Below, piece after piece: positions 46,220-57,599 of a stretch of 64,000 bases of DNA. Position 1 is the stretch's first letter, and every line of letters begins with the position of its first letter. A program made the translations under genes and the position numbers. A model generated the notes under the pieces. The model had not been told where the DNA came from. It was given only the letters and a program-made list of their open reading frames with translations, and did no database searches. Origin of the DNA: Aplectana chamaeleonis (Eukaryota > Nematoda > Chromadorea > Rhabditida > Cosmocercidae); contig JAPDOI010000173.1 of NCBI GenBank assembly GCA_029168955.1, positions 771,501 to 835,500 on the forward strand, read 5' to 3'.

Positions 46220-47540
46220 CTTGCGTTTTCCTTCTAACAGGTCAGAATTACGAGCTTCTATTGACATGATACTGACCCCTTATTCACCTTCGTACACCTT
46301 TTCTGTATTCATAGAGTACTTTCTGAATCAAGCCTATTTCCTACGTTATTTGACGAGCTTAATTGCGAACGCCTGACTCCATGAGCAATTTGTGTATATC
46401 ATCTTTATCAAACTTGCACAATGAACCCAAAAGAAAAGCATTGATGAAGAAGTGAAGAATTCAGCTGCATGTAATCCAGGGATCCAATGGTCCATTGTTC
46501 ATTGAATTCGGACCGTTCAAGCGTTTGGCATGAACTAGAATTCTTTCTGAGTAGTACTGCGGTTTACAGGCATTCTTTGTTTCATCTCAGACGTTGGCCG
46601 TTGTTTACAGGACACGGATGAGATGTCACCTCACGCTATGCTCCCTGTAGACATCCAAAAAGGGCAGGGATTGCCCCTCGAGAACTGAACGTCGCTCCCC
46701 TCCATGGTGCCGTAGACATCCTATCCGCGGAAACGCTGTTGCTGTAGACATCCCATTGGAGAAAGGTCTGCATCCCCGATTCCGCGTTTACATCCTATCA
46801 ACATCCCGTAGAGCTGGAATTACCATCCCAGTGAAGCATCAGCCGCCTTATGACGTCATCCCTTGCACGGCGGTATGCCTTCTTTCAAAATTTGATAATG
46901 AGGCTTGATTTTACTGGTTTCTTTTCTACTTCGACTGCAATAGAGAAAATGGAGCCTCTTGACCAAATTTCCCCAAAAAAATACACCGATCCAATAATGA
47001 CGTCATTATGCGGACAATACTCCTTTGTTTAGTGGTAGTCGCCATACAAAACTTGTTGGCGAAGCGGTGCTATCGCAGCTAGGGGGGCACATGACATGAC
47101 CATCGCTCTTGGCTACGCCCATATTTCCGTGCCGCCGCGGAATTTCGGCAACAACCCCGGAGTTTCCCTCCCCCTCCTAAAATCAGGAGATCCGTTGCGA
47201 CACGGAAAAACGGACGTGGCTAAGTGCGATGGCCCGCAGCAGCACCCCCCCCCCCCCATCGCTGCGACGACAGCACCAAGGAAGCCATTTTAGCGTAGTC
47301 AAAAATGAGAAGAATGGAGCACCTTGCGAAGATGCCTCTGCTTCTAGTAATGAAAACCTTGAGTTACTTAGGCCTGATCGTAGATCATAGAAAGTTACAG
47401 ACACAACATGGTAGGTGGAATTCATGAATTAAATTTTCTCTCCCCATCCCATATTTTGTCTAGGGTGGTTACCTGGCCGGGGTGGGGGGGGGGCTGAGCC
47501 CGATATGGGGTTCGTATCGGATTTTGGGCGACTACAGAAG
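46220..47540 (+). other. Intron 11 stretch with degenerate GTAGACATCC repeats
   Basis: Between 46630 and 46815 the phrase (C)(T)GTAGACATCC recurs four or so times at uneven spacing, with variants such as TTTACATCCTATC. Elsewhere there are C- and G-runs (47246, 47483) and two TGACGTCA sites (46852, 46997). No gene seen. Confidence 0.45.
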
Positions 47541-47555
47541 TTGACTGTACGTTTG

Positions 47556-48011
47556 AAGGCACATTCCAACCTCAGAATCGGTTCTCTGTTTTTTTTTCTC
47601 TATCTTGAAAACGGTCCCGCGATGATTCCAATGATGTCTCTGGAATCATTCAAGACACCCTGGGAACGGAGTTATGGCCCCTCAAAAATTGAGCTGCGGA
47701 AGCATGGTGAACGAGTTGTCCGAGGCTTGTAACGCTGACCTGAATGAAGAGAGAGACTGAGAATGAAGGCAAGAACGGAGCTTTTAATCGGAAAGCATCG
47801 CTCATTTCGCCACTGTTGAGCTCGGAAGATCGCCAAAGGGGCGTGCTAAAGTGGCTTCCCTAGGTGGGCGCCCCAGGGTGGCTTCCTCCTATATCTCGCT
47901 TATTCGGAGGAATTGAGAGCTAGCACTTGGCAAGTGGTACACGGGGTGGGTCTACATACTTAACAATTATATGGAAATCTCAGATTTCGTCCCTGACCTT
48001 GGACTGTGTCT
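47556..48011. mobile_element. TTAA-type element, family E copy
   Basis: It starts AGGCACATTCCAACCTCAGA (left flank TTTGA) and ends CTTGGACTGTGTCT before TTAA at 48012-48015. It closely matches the joined halves of 33015-34639. Confidence 0.78.
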
Positions 48012-48304
48012 TTAATGTCCTATTTCTACCGATGGAAAAAGGCAAACAAAATGTCGACGTCAAACCACTTTGACTCTCAATCCCATGATTTGAATAACTT
48101 TTTTCCACGTCACATATCAATATGAAGCGCGCACAGCCCTAGATTCGAAAGGTTTTTTTCACTTATAGTCTAGGAGTGAGATGCTCGAATGTCTCTGAGA
48201 TTGACTCCGACTGCAGAATCATGGATTGGAGTACGAATTCCAAATTACGGAGAACAGAGCGCGAAGAGCCAGGATACGTAGCAGGGATCCTCTATTCAAT
48301 TCAA

Positions 48305-48500
48305 AATTCACTCCATTCCTTCGCGCGCTTGTGCGGAACGAGGAGAAAGAGCAGAATGTGAAGAAGAGAGACACTCCATTCCTCCGCGCCCTTATGCGGA
48401 ACGAGGAGAAAGAACAGAATGTTGAGGAGAGAGAAACACGGCACACAAGCGCAGACGCGCGCGATGAACGGAAATGAAAATTGTTTCGAAATAGAGGATA
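48305..48500 (+). repeat. Dispersed repeat, copy 3, with internal duplication
   Basis: Two tandem copies of a unit of about 72 bp (CTCCATTCCT(T/C)CGCGC...GCGGAACGAGGAGAAAGA) precede the GATGAACGGAAATGAAAATT end shared with the copies at 31965 and 41700. Confidence 0.6.
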
Positions 48501-48527
48501 TACAGTCTACGGCAGCAGATATACCCA

Positions 48528-48655
48528 ATACGCAACCGCACCGCCATGGTGAGTGAGTTGCTCGAATGTCTCTGAGATTGACCCCGAGTGCAGAAGTTGC
48601 GCAATCTCAGAGACATTCGAGAAATTTTATCACCATGGTGGTGCGGTTACGTATT
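48528..48655. mobile_element. 128-bp palindromic element
   Basis: AATACGCAACCGCACC and CCATGGTGA on the left, and TCACCATGG and GGTGCGGTTACGTATT on the right, are inverted. The inner arms TCGAATGTCTCTGAGATTG and CAATCTCAGAGACATTCGA are exact complements. A similar single arm occurs at about 48180-48210. Confidence 0.7.
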
Positions 48656-48959
48656 TTCTCTATGAAAACTGTAGAATTGTCTGGATCGCTTCAATGTTTG
48701 CGGACATCCCGCCACAATCGACTTCTAAATTTAGTTTTTTTATTCGACTTTATTTAGACGGAAGAAGCATTAGAAATCTTGAAAACGGAAAGTTTTTCGC
48801 CAAAACACCCCATCCATACACTTAGAGTCCTTACTGAAGATGCAATCAGGAGTAACACAAAAAAGAAAAAAGTCAAGAAACCATAACGAAAAATATCAGG
48901 TGTTCTTTGTCGATTGATGGCAAACCTGGAACCAAGCCAGCCATGGTTACAGTACGCTA

Positions 48960-50130
48960 ATTGGAAAAAAGGAACCGCACCATCGACCGCCAACCGCACC
49001 ACCGCCTTTCTCCGCTGCCATATAATGTGTACCGTTAAGCCTGCGATGACAGCCGAGCGGCACTGAGTTGAAGCGGGCACGGCGCGATCGCCGGCTTGTA
49101 TCAGATTGCTCCAGCCACTGAAGTGATTCTGTTAGCCTGCTACCTATATTCCTAACATATTTCGACTTCTTCACTCTCGAATCCACAAACATATGGGCAT
49201 TAGGCTGGCGGAACCACTTGAATAACAGGGGGGCCATCTGATAAACGCTGCGTGGCCGCGCCGCGTCCGCTTCATTTCAGCGCCGCCCGGCTTAGTCATC
49301 GCAGACTTGACGGTACGGTGCCGGGCTGGCAATCAGAAATGTGTGGAAAGAAAACAATTCGTCTGGAAACGAAAGAAGTGAAATGATTGCGCCAAAACGG
49401 AGCAAAAGGACTAAAATTGAAAAAGACAGAAATTATAGAGCGTTTAGCAATGCGTTTCCTGCTAACGAAATACCACAAAATGTGTGTGCGAAAAAAAAAG
49501 ACCGGAAGGCAAAAAACCAGAAGGCGCAACTTTCCTCACATCCCTGGTATCGTCAATCTCTGGATTTGGGAAAGCCGCATTGCAAATGAGAGCGCGCGTG
49601 TCGTGCGTGTGGGGTGGCTCCGTTGCAGGTTGAAAAAAATCGATGCCGCTCGCCGCTAATTTTCCTTTGTTCAACATTCTGCACTTTCTTCTTCCTCATT
49701 TTCTTTATCTCCTGCCATTCCCCCCTTTCTTAATATGTTCATCTGGGAACTTTTCTATTGTTGCTCGCGTGTGAATCTTGGAAATAGAAGGCGATATGGT
49801 CCAAAACATACTCTAAAGAGAGAAATGTGCAGCAACGCCAATATGTAAATACAAAATTGCTCTACGAACGATTGCTATAAGGAAAAAAAGAGAATTGAGG
49901 TAAAGAACAAAAAAAAGATATGAGAAAAGCGAATTGGTGGAATATTGCACATGGGGGAATCAGCGATGAACGACATCGATCGTTTTTTTATCCGTGTCGA
50001 TTCAGAAACAACGTTCTGTAGAACAGCCCATCGACCTGCACCGCCGTAGACATACCGATTTGTCGTCCTGTAGACAACAACTCGGTCTGCATCGATTTGT
50101 GGTACTCGGCGGGATTGCTGGTCGATGGGC
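48960..50130 (+). other. Intron 11 stretch, unassigned
   Basis: Mixed GC-rich (48960-49320) and AT-rich sequence. A CATCGACCTGCA/TGCAGACCGAG-type imperfect inverted pair lies around 50025-50125. No gene or clear element boundary. Confidence 0.35.
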
Positions 50131-50137
50131 TGTTTAA

Positions 50138-51022
50138 AGGCAGCGTTCACGATGATCATCCTCGTTGACTTTCCACAGTGAAATGATAGGCGAGAAGGAT
50201 TCTAGGCTCCCAGTGTCGAAGGAACGGTAGAAAACGAGTCAGGAGCTGCAAAATGACGGCTGCAAACAAGCGTTTTGGTGCCCCAGATCCGCCTCTCGAT
50301 AGGAACAAATGAAGACTCAGATTATAGGAATGATCAAGTGAAGGAAGTGCTGATAAGAGAGCTGTTTGCTTCATTGCACTGATAGGTATCATCCATCTAG
50401 CGGTCAATTCCTCCTTTCTCAAAAATCAACGTAAACAAGAGAGGGCCTATTTTTGCTCAGAAACGCGTCTTTCGTGTCCTTTTTAAAGGCAGCATACACG
50501 CTCGTAAACGTGGTTGGATAACAATGTGGATCGAGCCGTATGGCTTACAAAATAATGCCTACGCATTTTGAAGTGTGAAAAACGACGCACAATGCCGCTA
50601 CATAAGTTAGAAGTTAGCACCGCCCTGTATTTTCACGCCCCCTGTATTTGCTCTTTCGCTTCAGAGCAGGGTTGCTGGATCATCTTCGCCGTCAGTGACG
50701 TGTGGGGTTTACTTGTTAGGCAACCTACCAACAGTCCCGACGGTGAATATGACCTAGCAACCTTGCATTGCAGGAAAAGGGCAAATACAGGGGGCGTGAA
50801 AATACAGGGCGGGGCCAACTTCTAACTCATGTAGCGGCATTATGCGTCATTTTTGACACTTCAAAATGCGTAGGTGTTGTAATCTAGGCCATACCATTCT
50901 ATTTCCGTAGTTATCTCAATCACGTTTGCGAGCGTGTATGCTGCCTTTAAGCATACCTAGGGCATCAGACCTTTCGTAAACCGTGGAGAAATCGGAAGTG
51001 AAATTTATCGTGAACACTGCCT
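50138..51022. mobile_element. TTAA-flanked element, family C, containing a nested family D element
   Basis: It starts AGGCAGCGTTCACGATGATC and ends TTATCGTGAACACTGCCT with TTAA at 50134-50137 and 51023-51026. A complete family D element (50487-50946) sits inside, so family D was mobile after this copy inserted. Confidence 0.82.
50487..50946. mobile_element. TTAA-flanked palindromic element, family D copy 3 (nested)
   Basis: It starts AGGCAGCATACACGCTCGTA and ends GAGCGTGTATGCTGCCT with TTAA on both sides (50483-50486, 50947-50950). Both arms contain the CCCCCTGTATTTGC/GCAAATACAGGGGGCG pair. Confidence 0.88.
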
Positions 51023-51196
51023 TTAACACCTCGTCGTCCCCTGCTCTACAGCACACCGGGACGGCTTCGCGTAGAGGTGCTTGTTCGCCAGCGATGACTT
51101 GTTCTGGGCGGATCGACGTCCTGTAGACAACGGCGAACGTCTGGGCTTTTGTTTCTTTGGCTACCTTTTCATATCTGATACATATGTGTGTCTTAA

Positions 51197-52290
51197 AGGC
51201 ACAGTTCAAGCTCAAGGGTAATTTTTGATATTATACTCCGGTTGCCAGGTATAGCAACCCTACCGAGCGCGAAATCTCAATTCGCTCACAAAAGCGAGGA
51301 AAAGTCGACCACGTCCCCTTGAAAGAAAAAATGGGTGACGCCCACCGACAAGCTTCTGATCTCGATAGGGAAGAGAAGCGCGATCGATTTTATTAAGAAT
51401 ATATGTTCTTCTATTTGTTTTCGGTCTGGCTTTATATTGTGACCTGCTTAAAGGCATCGTACGCGCAAAAAACCGTATCTCATTTTTTCATGTTTTTGCG
51501 CAGGCAATTCTCTGACATACAGAATAAGAGTGGAGAGGCTCCACAAAACCATCGACTTTTGCGAAAAAACTCATCTTGAAATGTCTCGAATTATTCCAAA
51601 TTATTCCGAATTATTCGAGAAATGTCTCGAATTACTTACCACCCCTCCGTCGATTTCGGTGTGTCTGGTGCAATACGTCTGAAGTTTTTTTCGCAAACGT
51701 CGGATATGTTTTTTGCTTCAAACTTATTAGGTGGGTAAACTCCTGTTGCCTCTTGTTCACAGAAACTTATTCTGAAAAATAAAGTATCCATTGGGCAAGT
51801 TTGGATGTCAGAATTTCCCGAATTAAAAATTTCAAATGCTGAATCATCCGCGCATGTGGTGGCGCTTCTGTTCCTTGTGCTAGATGGTTGGTGAAAATTG
51901 GTGGCGGATCGTCATTTTGAACCACTCCAACTTGAGAACCTCATGTTTTTGACGCGCAAAACTTCACCAACGTGGTCCGCCGGGCTCAATCATGAAATTG
52001 AGCCTGAAAAATGGATATTGGTTTTCAGCGCGAACGATGCCTTTAAAGACACAATCCAAACTCAGAATCGATTTTTCGTTTTTCTGCCCATCTTGGAGGG
52101 AATTTCACGCTGATCACATTCGTGCATTCAGGTTCGCTCAGAACTCGCTACGAACTGAGTTACGGCTCCTCAAAAGTTTCGATTTTGATTGGCTATAAGT
52201 TCTCGGACGAGTAGTTTCGATCCCGTATTTTATCGTTATTCGCAGCCATCGTTCTGTAGCAGGCCACAATATAAAGCTAGACTAAAAACA
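51197..52290. mobile_element. Composite: family G element between two half copies of family E
   Basis: 51197-51447 is the first half of a family E element, ending in TTTATATTGTGACCTGC. 51452-52042 is a family G element (AGGCATCGTACGCGC ... GCGCGAACGATGCCT) with TTAA at 51448-51451 and 52043-52046. 52047-52290 is the other E half in inverted orientation, ending GCAGGCCACAATATAAAG and a little beyond. The two E halves meet at the same internal point, TTTATATTGTGGCCTGC. Confidence 0.7.
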
Positions 52291-52374
52291 AATTGACAAG
52301 TCACCTCTTAAGATTGGCCTCGAAAGGCCAACTACCTGTCTACACGAGACGAACCGCCTTTTACACCCGCAGGA

Positions 52375-52431
52375 TTGGTTGTTCTTTAAGTGATAACGTG
52401 GCTCGTACGTTATCACTCAAAGAACAACCAA
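52375..52431. repeat. Near-perfect 25-bp hairpin
   Basis: TTGGTTGTTCTTTAAGTGAT (extending to AACGT) at 52375-52399 pairs with its complement at 52407-52431 with one mismatch and a 7-base loop. It may be the centre or end of a small transposon; the GC-rich stretch to its right (52440-52615) includes TGACGTCA at 52563. Confidence 0.75.
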
Positions 52432-52619
52432 CCCCGCGTCTCTCTATCTCTGGCGATGGCACCGCTGTCGCCCTGAGAGCGACCGGAGAGCGGCCGACGC
52501 TGATTTTCCTACCGGACAGGGACCGCGGGGCCAGTTCGCCCTTCAGCCGCTGCCCGGGCGATGACGTCATAATAGGGAGGAGCTGGTCCCGCTCCGAGCG
52601 ATTGTTTTTCTGAGTGTGT

Positions 52620-53850
52620 AACTACGCGCGTTGGCCACCACCCCATGAATACAAACCTGGATGATTGCGAAACTTTATGATTGTCAACGTAATCACCACA
52701 AAGGCTAAACAAACCCTTGGGCAGCCCTCAACGCCAGGATCATGAATATCACTCTAGTTCCGCTCAAAGTTGACTTTGAAGTCAGTTATACAAAAAAGAC
52801 GAAAAAGACGCGAAAATCAAACCTCGATCGCTTCCTGACCAAATCCTACGAGCGGTATTGTACCAATGAACGAATAAATTCGAATAAGACTTTTCAATAT
52901 TCCTGAACAATTGATTAAATTTGAACATCTGTTCTCGGTTGAATTCGTGTGAATATCCGAAAACTTATCCAAATATTCGGTGAACATTGGATTTTTCAAA
53001 CTTGTGCCTTCCGTTATAATCGAAAAAAGAAGCAGCATCCCACGCGAAATGTGTTTTTGACACCAAGGTCGACATGGTAAGAGCAAAAGTAAAGAATGTT
53101 GTTTACCCTTCAGTGAGATGACAAATATGAACTTTTAAAGAGCTTTGATGGAGCTTTAACATGCTATTTTAGTTGACACCTACGCAAGTCAAAAAGGTAG
53201 CTACGGCATGCTTTGTGAATCCCTCAAAACTTGTGACCTAAAATGTTCATATCCAACGCAACGAAACTTTTGACACGCAAAAACGCGATTCCTAATACCA
53301 TGTTTCTTTAATTACATAAAAGTACACCTGTACTTGAAGTATACCTCTAATGGAAGTACACCATGAAGAGAGGGCTAAGTATAATAAGCACACCCTCTTC
53401 TTGAGGTGCATCTCTATTAGTAGTACACTTAGAAAAGAATAGTAATATCAGTGAATGTGCATGCGATGGCTAATCGGATTTGAATAGCCGTTTTTTCATC
53501 GTTGTTGACCGCGAAAATCATAGATTTGTTACCGAATTTTCTACTATGAGAACTCCAAAAAACAAGACTGAAAAATAGAATTACAACCTCTGTTTGAAGT
53601 GCCACTCTATTAGAAATAGGGTCATGCTCGTGGGGTGATGACCGCAGGCCCTGCAGTGCATATTCTGATGCCATGAAACGGTGGGGGACCGGATTTTTGG
53701 ATAGAAACTAAAAAAGAAAAGAGAAATGAAACAGGCTACTGTGCGAGGTGTTGTACAACCCAACTTTGGTCCGACCCCCTCCTAAATCGGGCGGTTTGCT
53801 CAGCCCCCCTCCCCTCCCCTTGCGAGAAAATCCGCATGCCGTTCCTCATG
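52620..53850 (+). other. Intron 11 stretch, AT-rich, unassigned
   Basis: Between 53320 and 53440 there are partly inverted phrases (AAGTACACCATGAAGAGAGG, CCCTCTTCTTGAGGTGC) suggesting a decayed hairpin. No gene found. Confidence 0.35.
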
Positions 53851-53854
53851 TGTG

Positions 53855-54147
53855 TCTGTCCACAGGGGAAAACGTACCCAAAATTTCATAAACGCAGCTT
53901 GAAGCCGAAAAGAGCTACATAAGGTGGGCGGAGCCTGTGTTTATGCCCTGAGGGCTTGAAGCTGGGTCCATGACATTTTGGGTGCGGTTTCACACCCGGA
54001 CAGCCAATTACCTAATGTGGTTTTCTTGCCCGAAACTGCACATATGTGCCCCCAGGGCATAAAAACGGGCTCCGCCGACCCTATGTAGCGCTGTTCGGCT
54101 TGAAACTGCGTCCATGAAATTTTGGGTGTGTTCTCACATGCGGACAG
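53855..54147. mobile_element. 290-bp palindromic element
   Basis: The left arm (ACCCAAAATTTCATAAACGC, AGCTTGAAGCCGAAAAGAGC, GGTGGGCGGAGCC, TATGCCCTG) pairs with the right arm (CAGGGCATAAAAACGG, GGCTCCGCCGACC, GCTGTTCGGCTTGAAACTGC, ATGAAATTTTGGGT). The centre contains a further part copy of the CATGACATTTTGGGTG region. Ends are not sharply defined. Confidence 0.65.
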
Positions 54148-55279
54148 TCATATTCTAAGTGTAGTTTCTGTGCCTAAAACTGCATCTATGTGTTCTCAGG
54201 GCGTAAAAAATCCTATGCTTCAGCCGATATCGCATCTTGGAAACTGCGTACCAAGTCAATTTTGAGGAGTAAATCGCAAGAGATATAATAGTGAACATAC
54301 ACTCAGGCAACAGTTCGATTCGACCGATGACCGAACCGCTTTTTTCTGCCACGTCGAGGCGAACGAGAGACGTTTCGGCAAAGCTCCGCCTTCCCCTTTT
54401 CCACGAGAGAAACGAAAGACGTTGGGGTTGGCGCCGTACTAGTCAATCAGCTCGATTGGACCGACAGCGAAACGGAGCATTGTGAAATTCGGGAAGGGTT
54501 GCCAACACGTTTTGAACAGATGCAGCTGTCACTGGCTTCTCTGTCTCCTGTGCTCAAATCGTTAAAAAAATCGTTCACTATTTTGTTTCTCTACCGCTAG
54601 TCAGTCGGCCTCAACAGATCGGCCAATCTTTACCTCTTTTTGACTTTCGGCTGAAAATAAAAAAAGATTGGATTCGTTCGGTGAATATAAACCCGCCCAG
54701 GGCAATTTTATTTCAAGATCTTCTTGAAACATGTTTGTCAATCTCTGTTGCTCCTTGATGTAAAAAATCACGAAATGAGCGGAAAGTAATCGAACACCAG
54801 GGTGCAGGTCTACGGGTTGTGAAGCATGGCAATTTCGCTCGGACTCCCCACACGGGGTGTGCACATACTGTTTACCGCCTTACCGATTTATCGGGAGTTT
54901 TCGGTACATTTTGATTCACCCATTTACCGACTTGATCTCGAAATTTATCGAATTTTTCACCGATCAAACCTGAGCAACTTTTTTCGCTAAATCGAACCAT
55001 TTCTCGCCTTAATTAATCAATCGAGCGGCGGCAAAGGATCGATACTCCTTCGTTGCATACTGCCGCGCCTTTCAGCGGCGGAACTCTATTTGGCCCCTGA
55101 ATGAATTCTTAGCATTTCACGTCACTGATTTCCGTGTACTTCTTTCGGGTATTCATGAACTTTTCATGTTTCCTTTTGGTGTTCTAGCGTTTGACTTTTC
55201 AGAAATAGGTCTTGATGCCTTCATAAGTGCGAAGTCATCATAGATAATAATAAACGGCCAAGATTTGACCGTTGACCGT

Positions 55280-55935
55280 TGACCGGAGAATGTGCGGGAT
55301 CCAGTTAGGAGTGCGCTGAGCGCCTGGAGAAGTGTGCTGGACCCCACTGGGAGTGTGCCACGCTCCGTGAAAAGTGTGCGGGACCCTACTGGAAAGGCGC
55401 CACGCGCCGTGGCAAGTGTGCGGGACCCGACAAGAATTACGCCACGCGCAGTGGAAAGTGTGCGGGACCCGACTGGAAGTACCCCACGGGGATGTGGAAA
55501 GTGTGCGTGACCCGATCGGAAGTGCGCCACGCGCCTTGGAAAATGTGCGGCACCCGTCTGGAAGGTACTCCACGCGCCGTGGAAAGTGTGCGAGAACCCA
55601 CTGGAAGTGCGCCACGCGCCGTGGCAAGTGTGCGGGACCCGACAAGAAGTGAGCCACGCGCCGTGGAAAGTGTGCGGGACCCGACTGGAAGTGCGCCACG
55701 CGGTGTGGAAAGTGTGCGTGACCCGACCGGAAGTGCGCCACGCGCCTTGGAAAGTGTGCGGAACCCGACCGGAAGTGCGCCACGCGGTGTGGAGAGTGTG
55801 CGGGACCCGACTGGAAGTGCGCCACGCGCCGTGGAAAGTGTGCGGAACCTGACTAGAAAAAAGCTATGCGCCGGGGAAAGTGTGCGGGAGTCAACTGGGA
55901 GTGCGCCACGCGCTAGGGGAAGTGTGTGGGCCCGA
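55280..55935. repeat. Second 42-bp minisatellite, about 15 units
   Basis: The unit AAGTGTGCGGGACCCGACTG then GAAGTGCGCCACGCGCCGTGGA (42 bp) repeats about 15 times with substitutions but almost no length change. As 42 is a multiple of three, long stop-free frames run on both strands (for example 55492-55956 plus, 55238-55825 minus); I treat these as repeat artefacts. GC-rich compared with surroundings. Confidence 0.9.
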
Positions 55936-56177
55936 CTGGGTTCCGAAGAGCGATAATAATTAACATCTCATTTCGCAATGATTGGATTATTAAGAAGACG
56001 AGATAGAACTGACAAAGCTCTTTTAGCCTCTAGCTTCAGGGGAATTTTATCAAACAATTATGTCGAGGCTCTTCAGTGAAGAATCGTTGATGAGAAAAAA
56101 AATATGAAAGGGCCAGATGCGGAGTGGAGTTATTAAAGTGTTCACGAGGAATAGGAAAAAATGAAGTCAGTCGTTAA

Positions 56178-56661
56178 AGGCAGTGTTCACGATAATCTTC
56201 GATTTTGAGATTAATCGCTAAATCAATTGTTTGGCCCCCGAGTAGAACCGAAATGACGAAGAAAGCGAGAAAAAGGCACCAGAAAGGCACGAAATCCTCA
56301 AGTATCAGCCCGCCTTTTAAGTACCAATGGAACTGTTCGTTGTGACAATGAAATCTTTTGTGGACCCGTCTTTTGCAATTCTCCATTCTGTGTTGCTCCG
56401 TTCTTTCCTTCGGGCCCTAAATAATACTGCTTTGCCCAAAACATTCTTCCATTTTCGATTAGTCCCATTTTTTACCGATGACAACCACCGTGAACATGTT
56501 CATCCAACCAGACAACTAGTCCAGGCCATAGAATAATGTCACTGAAGTAAGACGAAATAGTGCATTTCTCGCCATTACTTCGTGATTTTGGTAACAATTG
56601 GTTGCCAACGCATTCTTTTGAGTGGAAAACTTGGATACAAGAATCATCGTGAACACTGCCT
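56178..56661. mobile_element. TTAA-flanked element, family C copy
   Basis: It starts AGGCAGTGTTCACGATAATC and ends CATCGTGAACACTGCCT, with TTAA at 56174-56177 and 56662-56665. The right TTAA is shared with the next element. Confidence 0.85.
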
Positions 56662-56665
56662 TTAA

Positions 56666-57149
56666 AGGCACAGTACACCCTCAGATATGAATTTTGTGAT
56701 TTTCATTTAATTGTGCTGTACAACCCTCCTGTATAACACGTGCCAAATGGGAGATCTCAATTCCTTCATATAAGCGAGATATAAGCGACCACCACAAGCC
56801 CGACCCCCTTCGCTCACCACCACAGGCCCGACCCCCTACCAGATTTTCGAACTCGATAGCGGCTCGATGGATGGATAAATTCCAGCAACCCGTCGTTCTT
56901 CAGTCCACTGCCGGGCTGTCTCCTTATCCTGGCTCGCTCTCGCGCAACGATTGCGGATGAGGAAAAATACAGGCCTGAGACAACTCGTCCATCAATTTTT
57001 CGCCCTCAAAATCAAGGCATCTTCGAAGAGCCATAACTCTCTTCAGAGGGGGTCCTGGACGATTTCAGAGACACCACTGTAATCAGCGTATGACTCTCTC
57101 CTAGATGGGCATGGAACCTCAAAATAAATTTTCCGGGTGTCCTATGCCT
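56666..57149. mobile_element. TTAA-flanked element, family A copy 3
   Basis: It starts AGGCACAGTACACCCTCAGA and ends GTGTCCTATGCCT, with TTAA at 56662-56665 and 57150-57153. Interior as in the copies at 19198 and 20206. Confidence 0.87.
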
Positions 57150-57204
57150 TTAAGGAGAACGTATAAGGTTTATCACGACGCAGCCTGCATAAAGGTCCAA
57201 ATGC

Positions 57205-57485
57205 AAAAGCTTATCTCGCTCACATTAGTTCGGGAGCAGCAAGTGGGTCATGGTGAAATATAAGTGATAAGGTGATTTTAGCGTGATAAGTAGGATGAAC
57301 TCTATTTCGATCGACTCATATGAGGGAGATAAGCCGCATGCCTTGATGAATCTCATCTCGCCCAGACGAGTTCGGGAGGAGCAAGCAGCCGGGCGATCGC
57401 AATATAATAGTGATACGGGGATTTTGGTATGATAAGTGCAATAAGCTCTACTTCGACCGGACCACAATGAGAGAGAAAAGTTATT
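57205..57485. repeat. Diverged direct duplication of about 143 bp
   Basis: CTTATCTCGCTCACATTAGT... (about 57209) and CTCATCTCGCCCAGACGAGT... (about 57352) start two related units with GTTCGGGAG(C/G)AGCAAG, GATTTT(A/G)G, TGATAAGT and CTCTA(T/C)TTCGA in the same order. Confidence 0.65.
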
Positions 57486-57599
57486 CGTTATGATCTGTGA
57501 CAGCAGTCTCGGAACTCCTAATAGCGTTACATTCAAAAAATGTGTTGTGAAGTATTCTTGTGAAGTGATTTGACGCCTAAATGAATATTATCTAGCAAA

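Noticed and set aside
48131..48140. GCACAGCCCT resembling a hAT right end
   Set aside because: No matching CAGGG left end or 8-bp duplication found nearby; treated as a chance match or solo remnant.
55238..55956. Overlapping long open frames on both strands at the second minisatellite
   Set aside because: Same reason: 42-bp units. Both strands are open at once, which argues against coding constraint.
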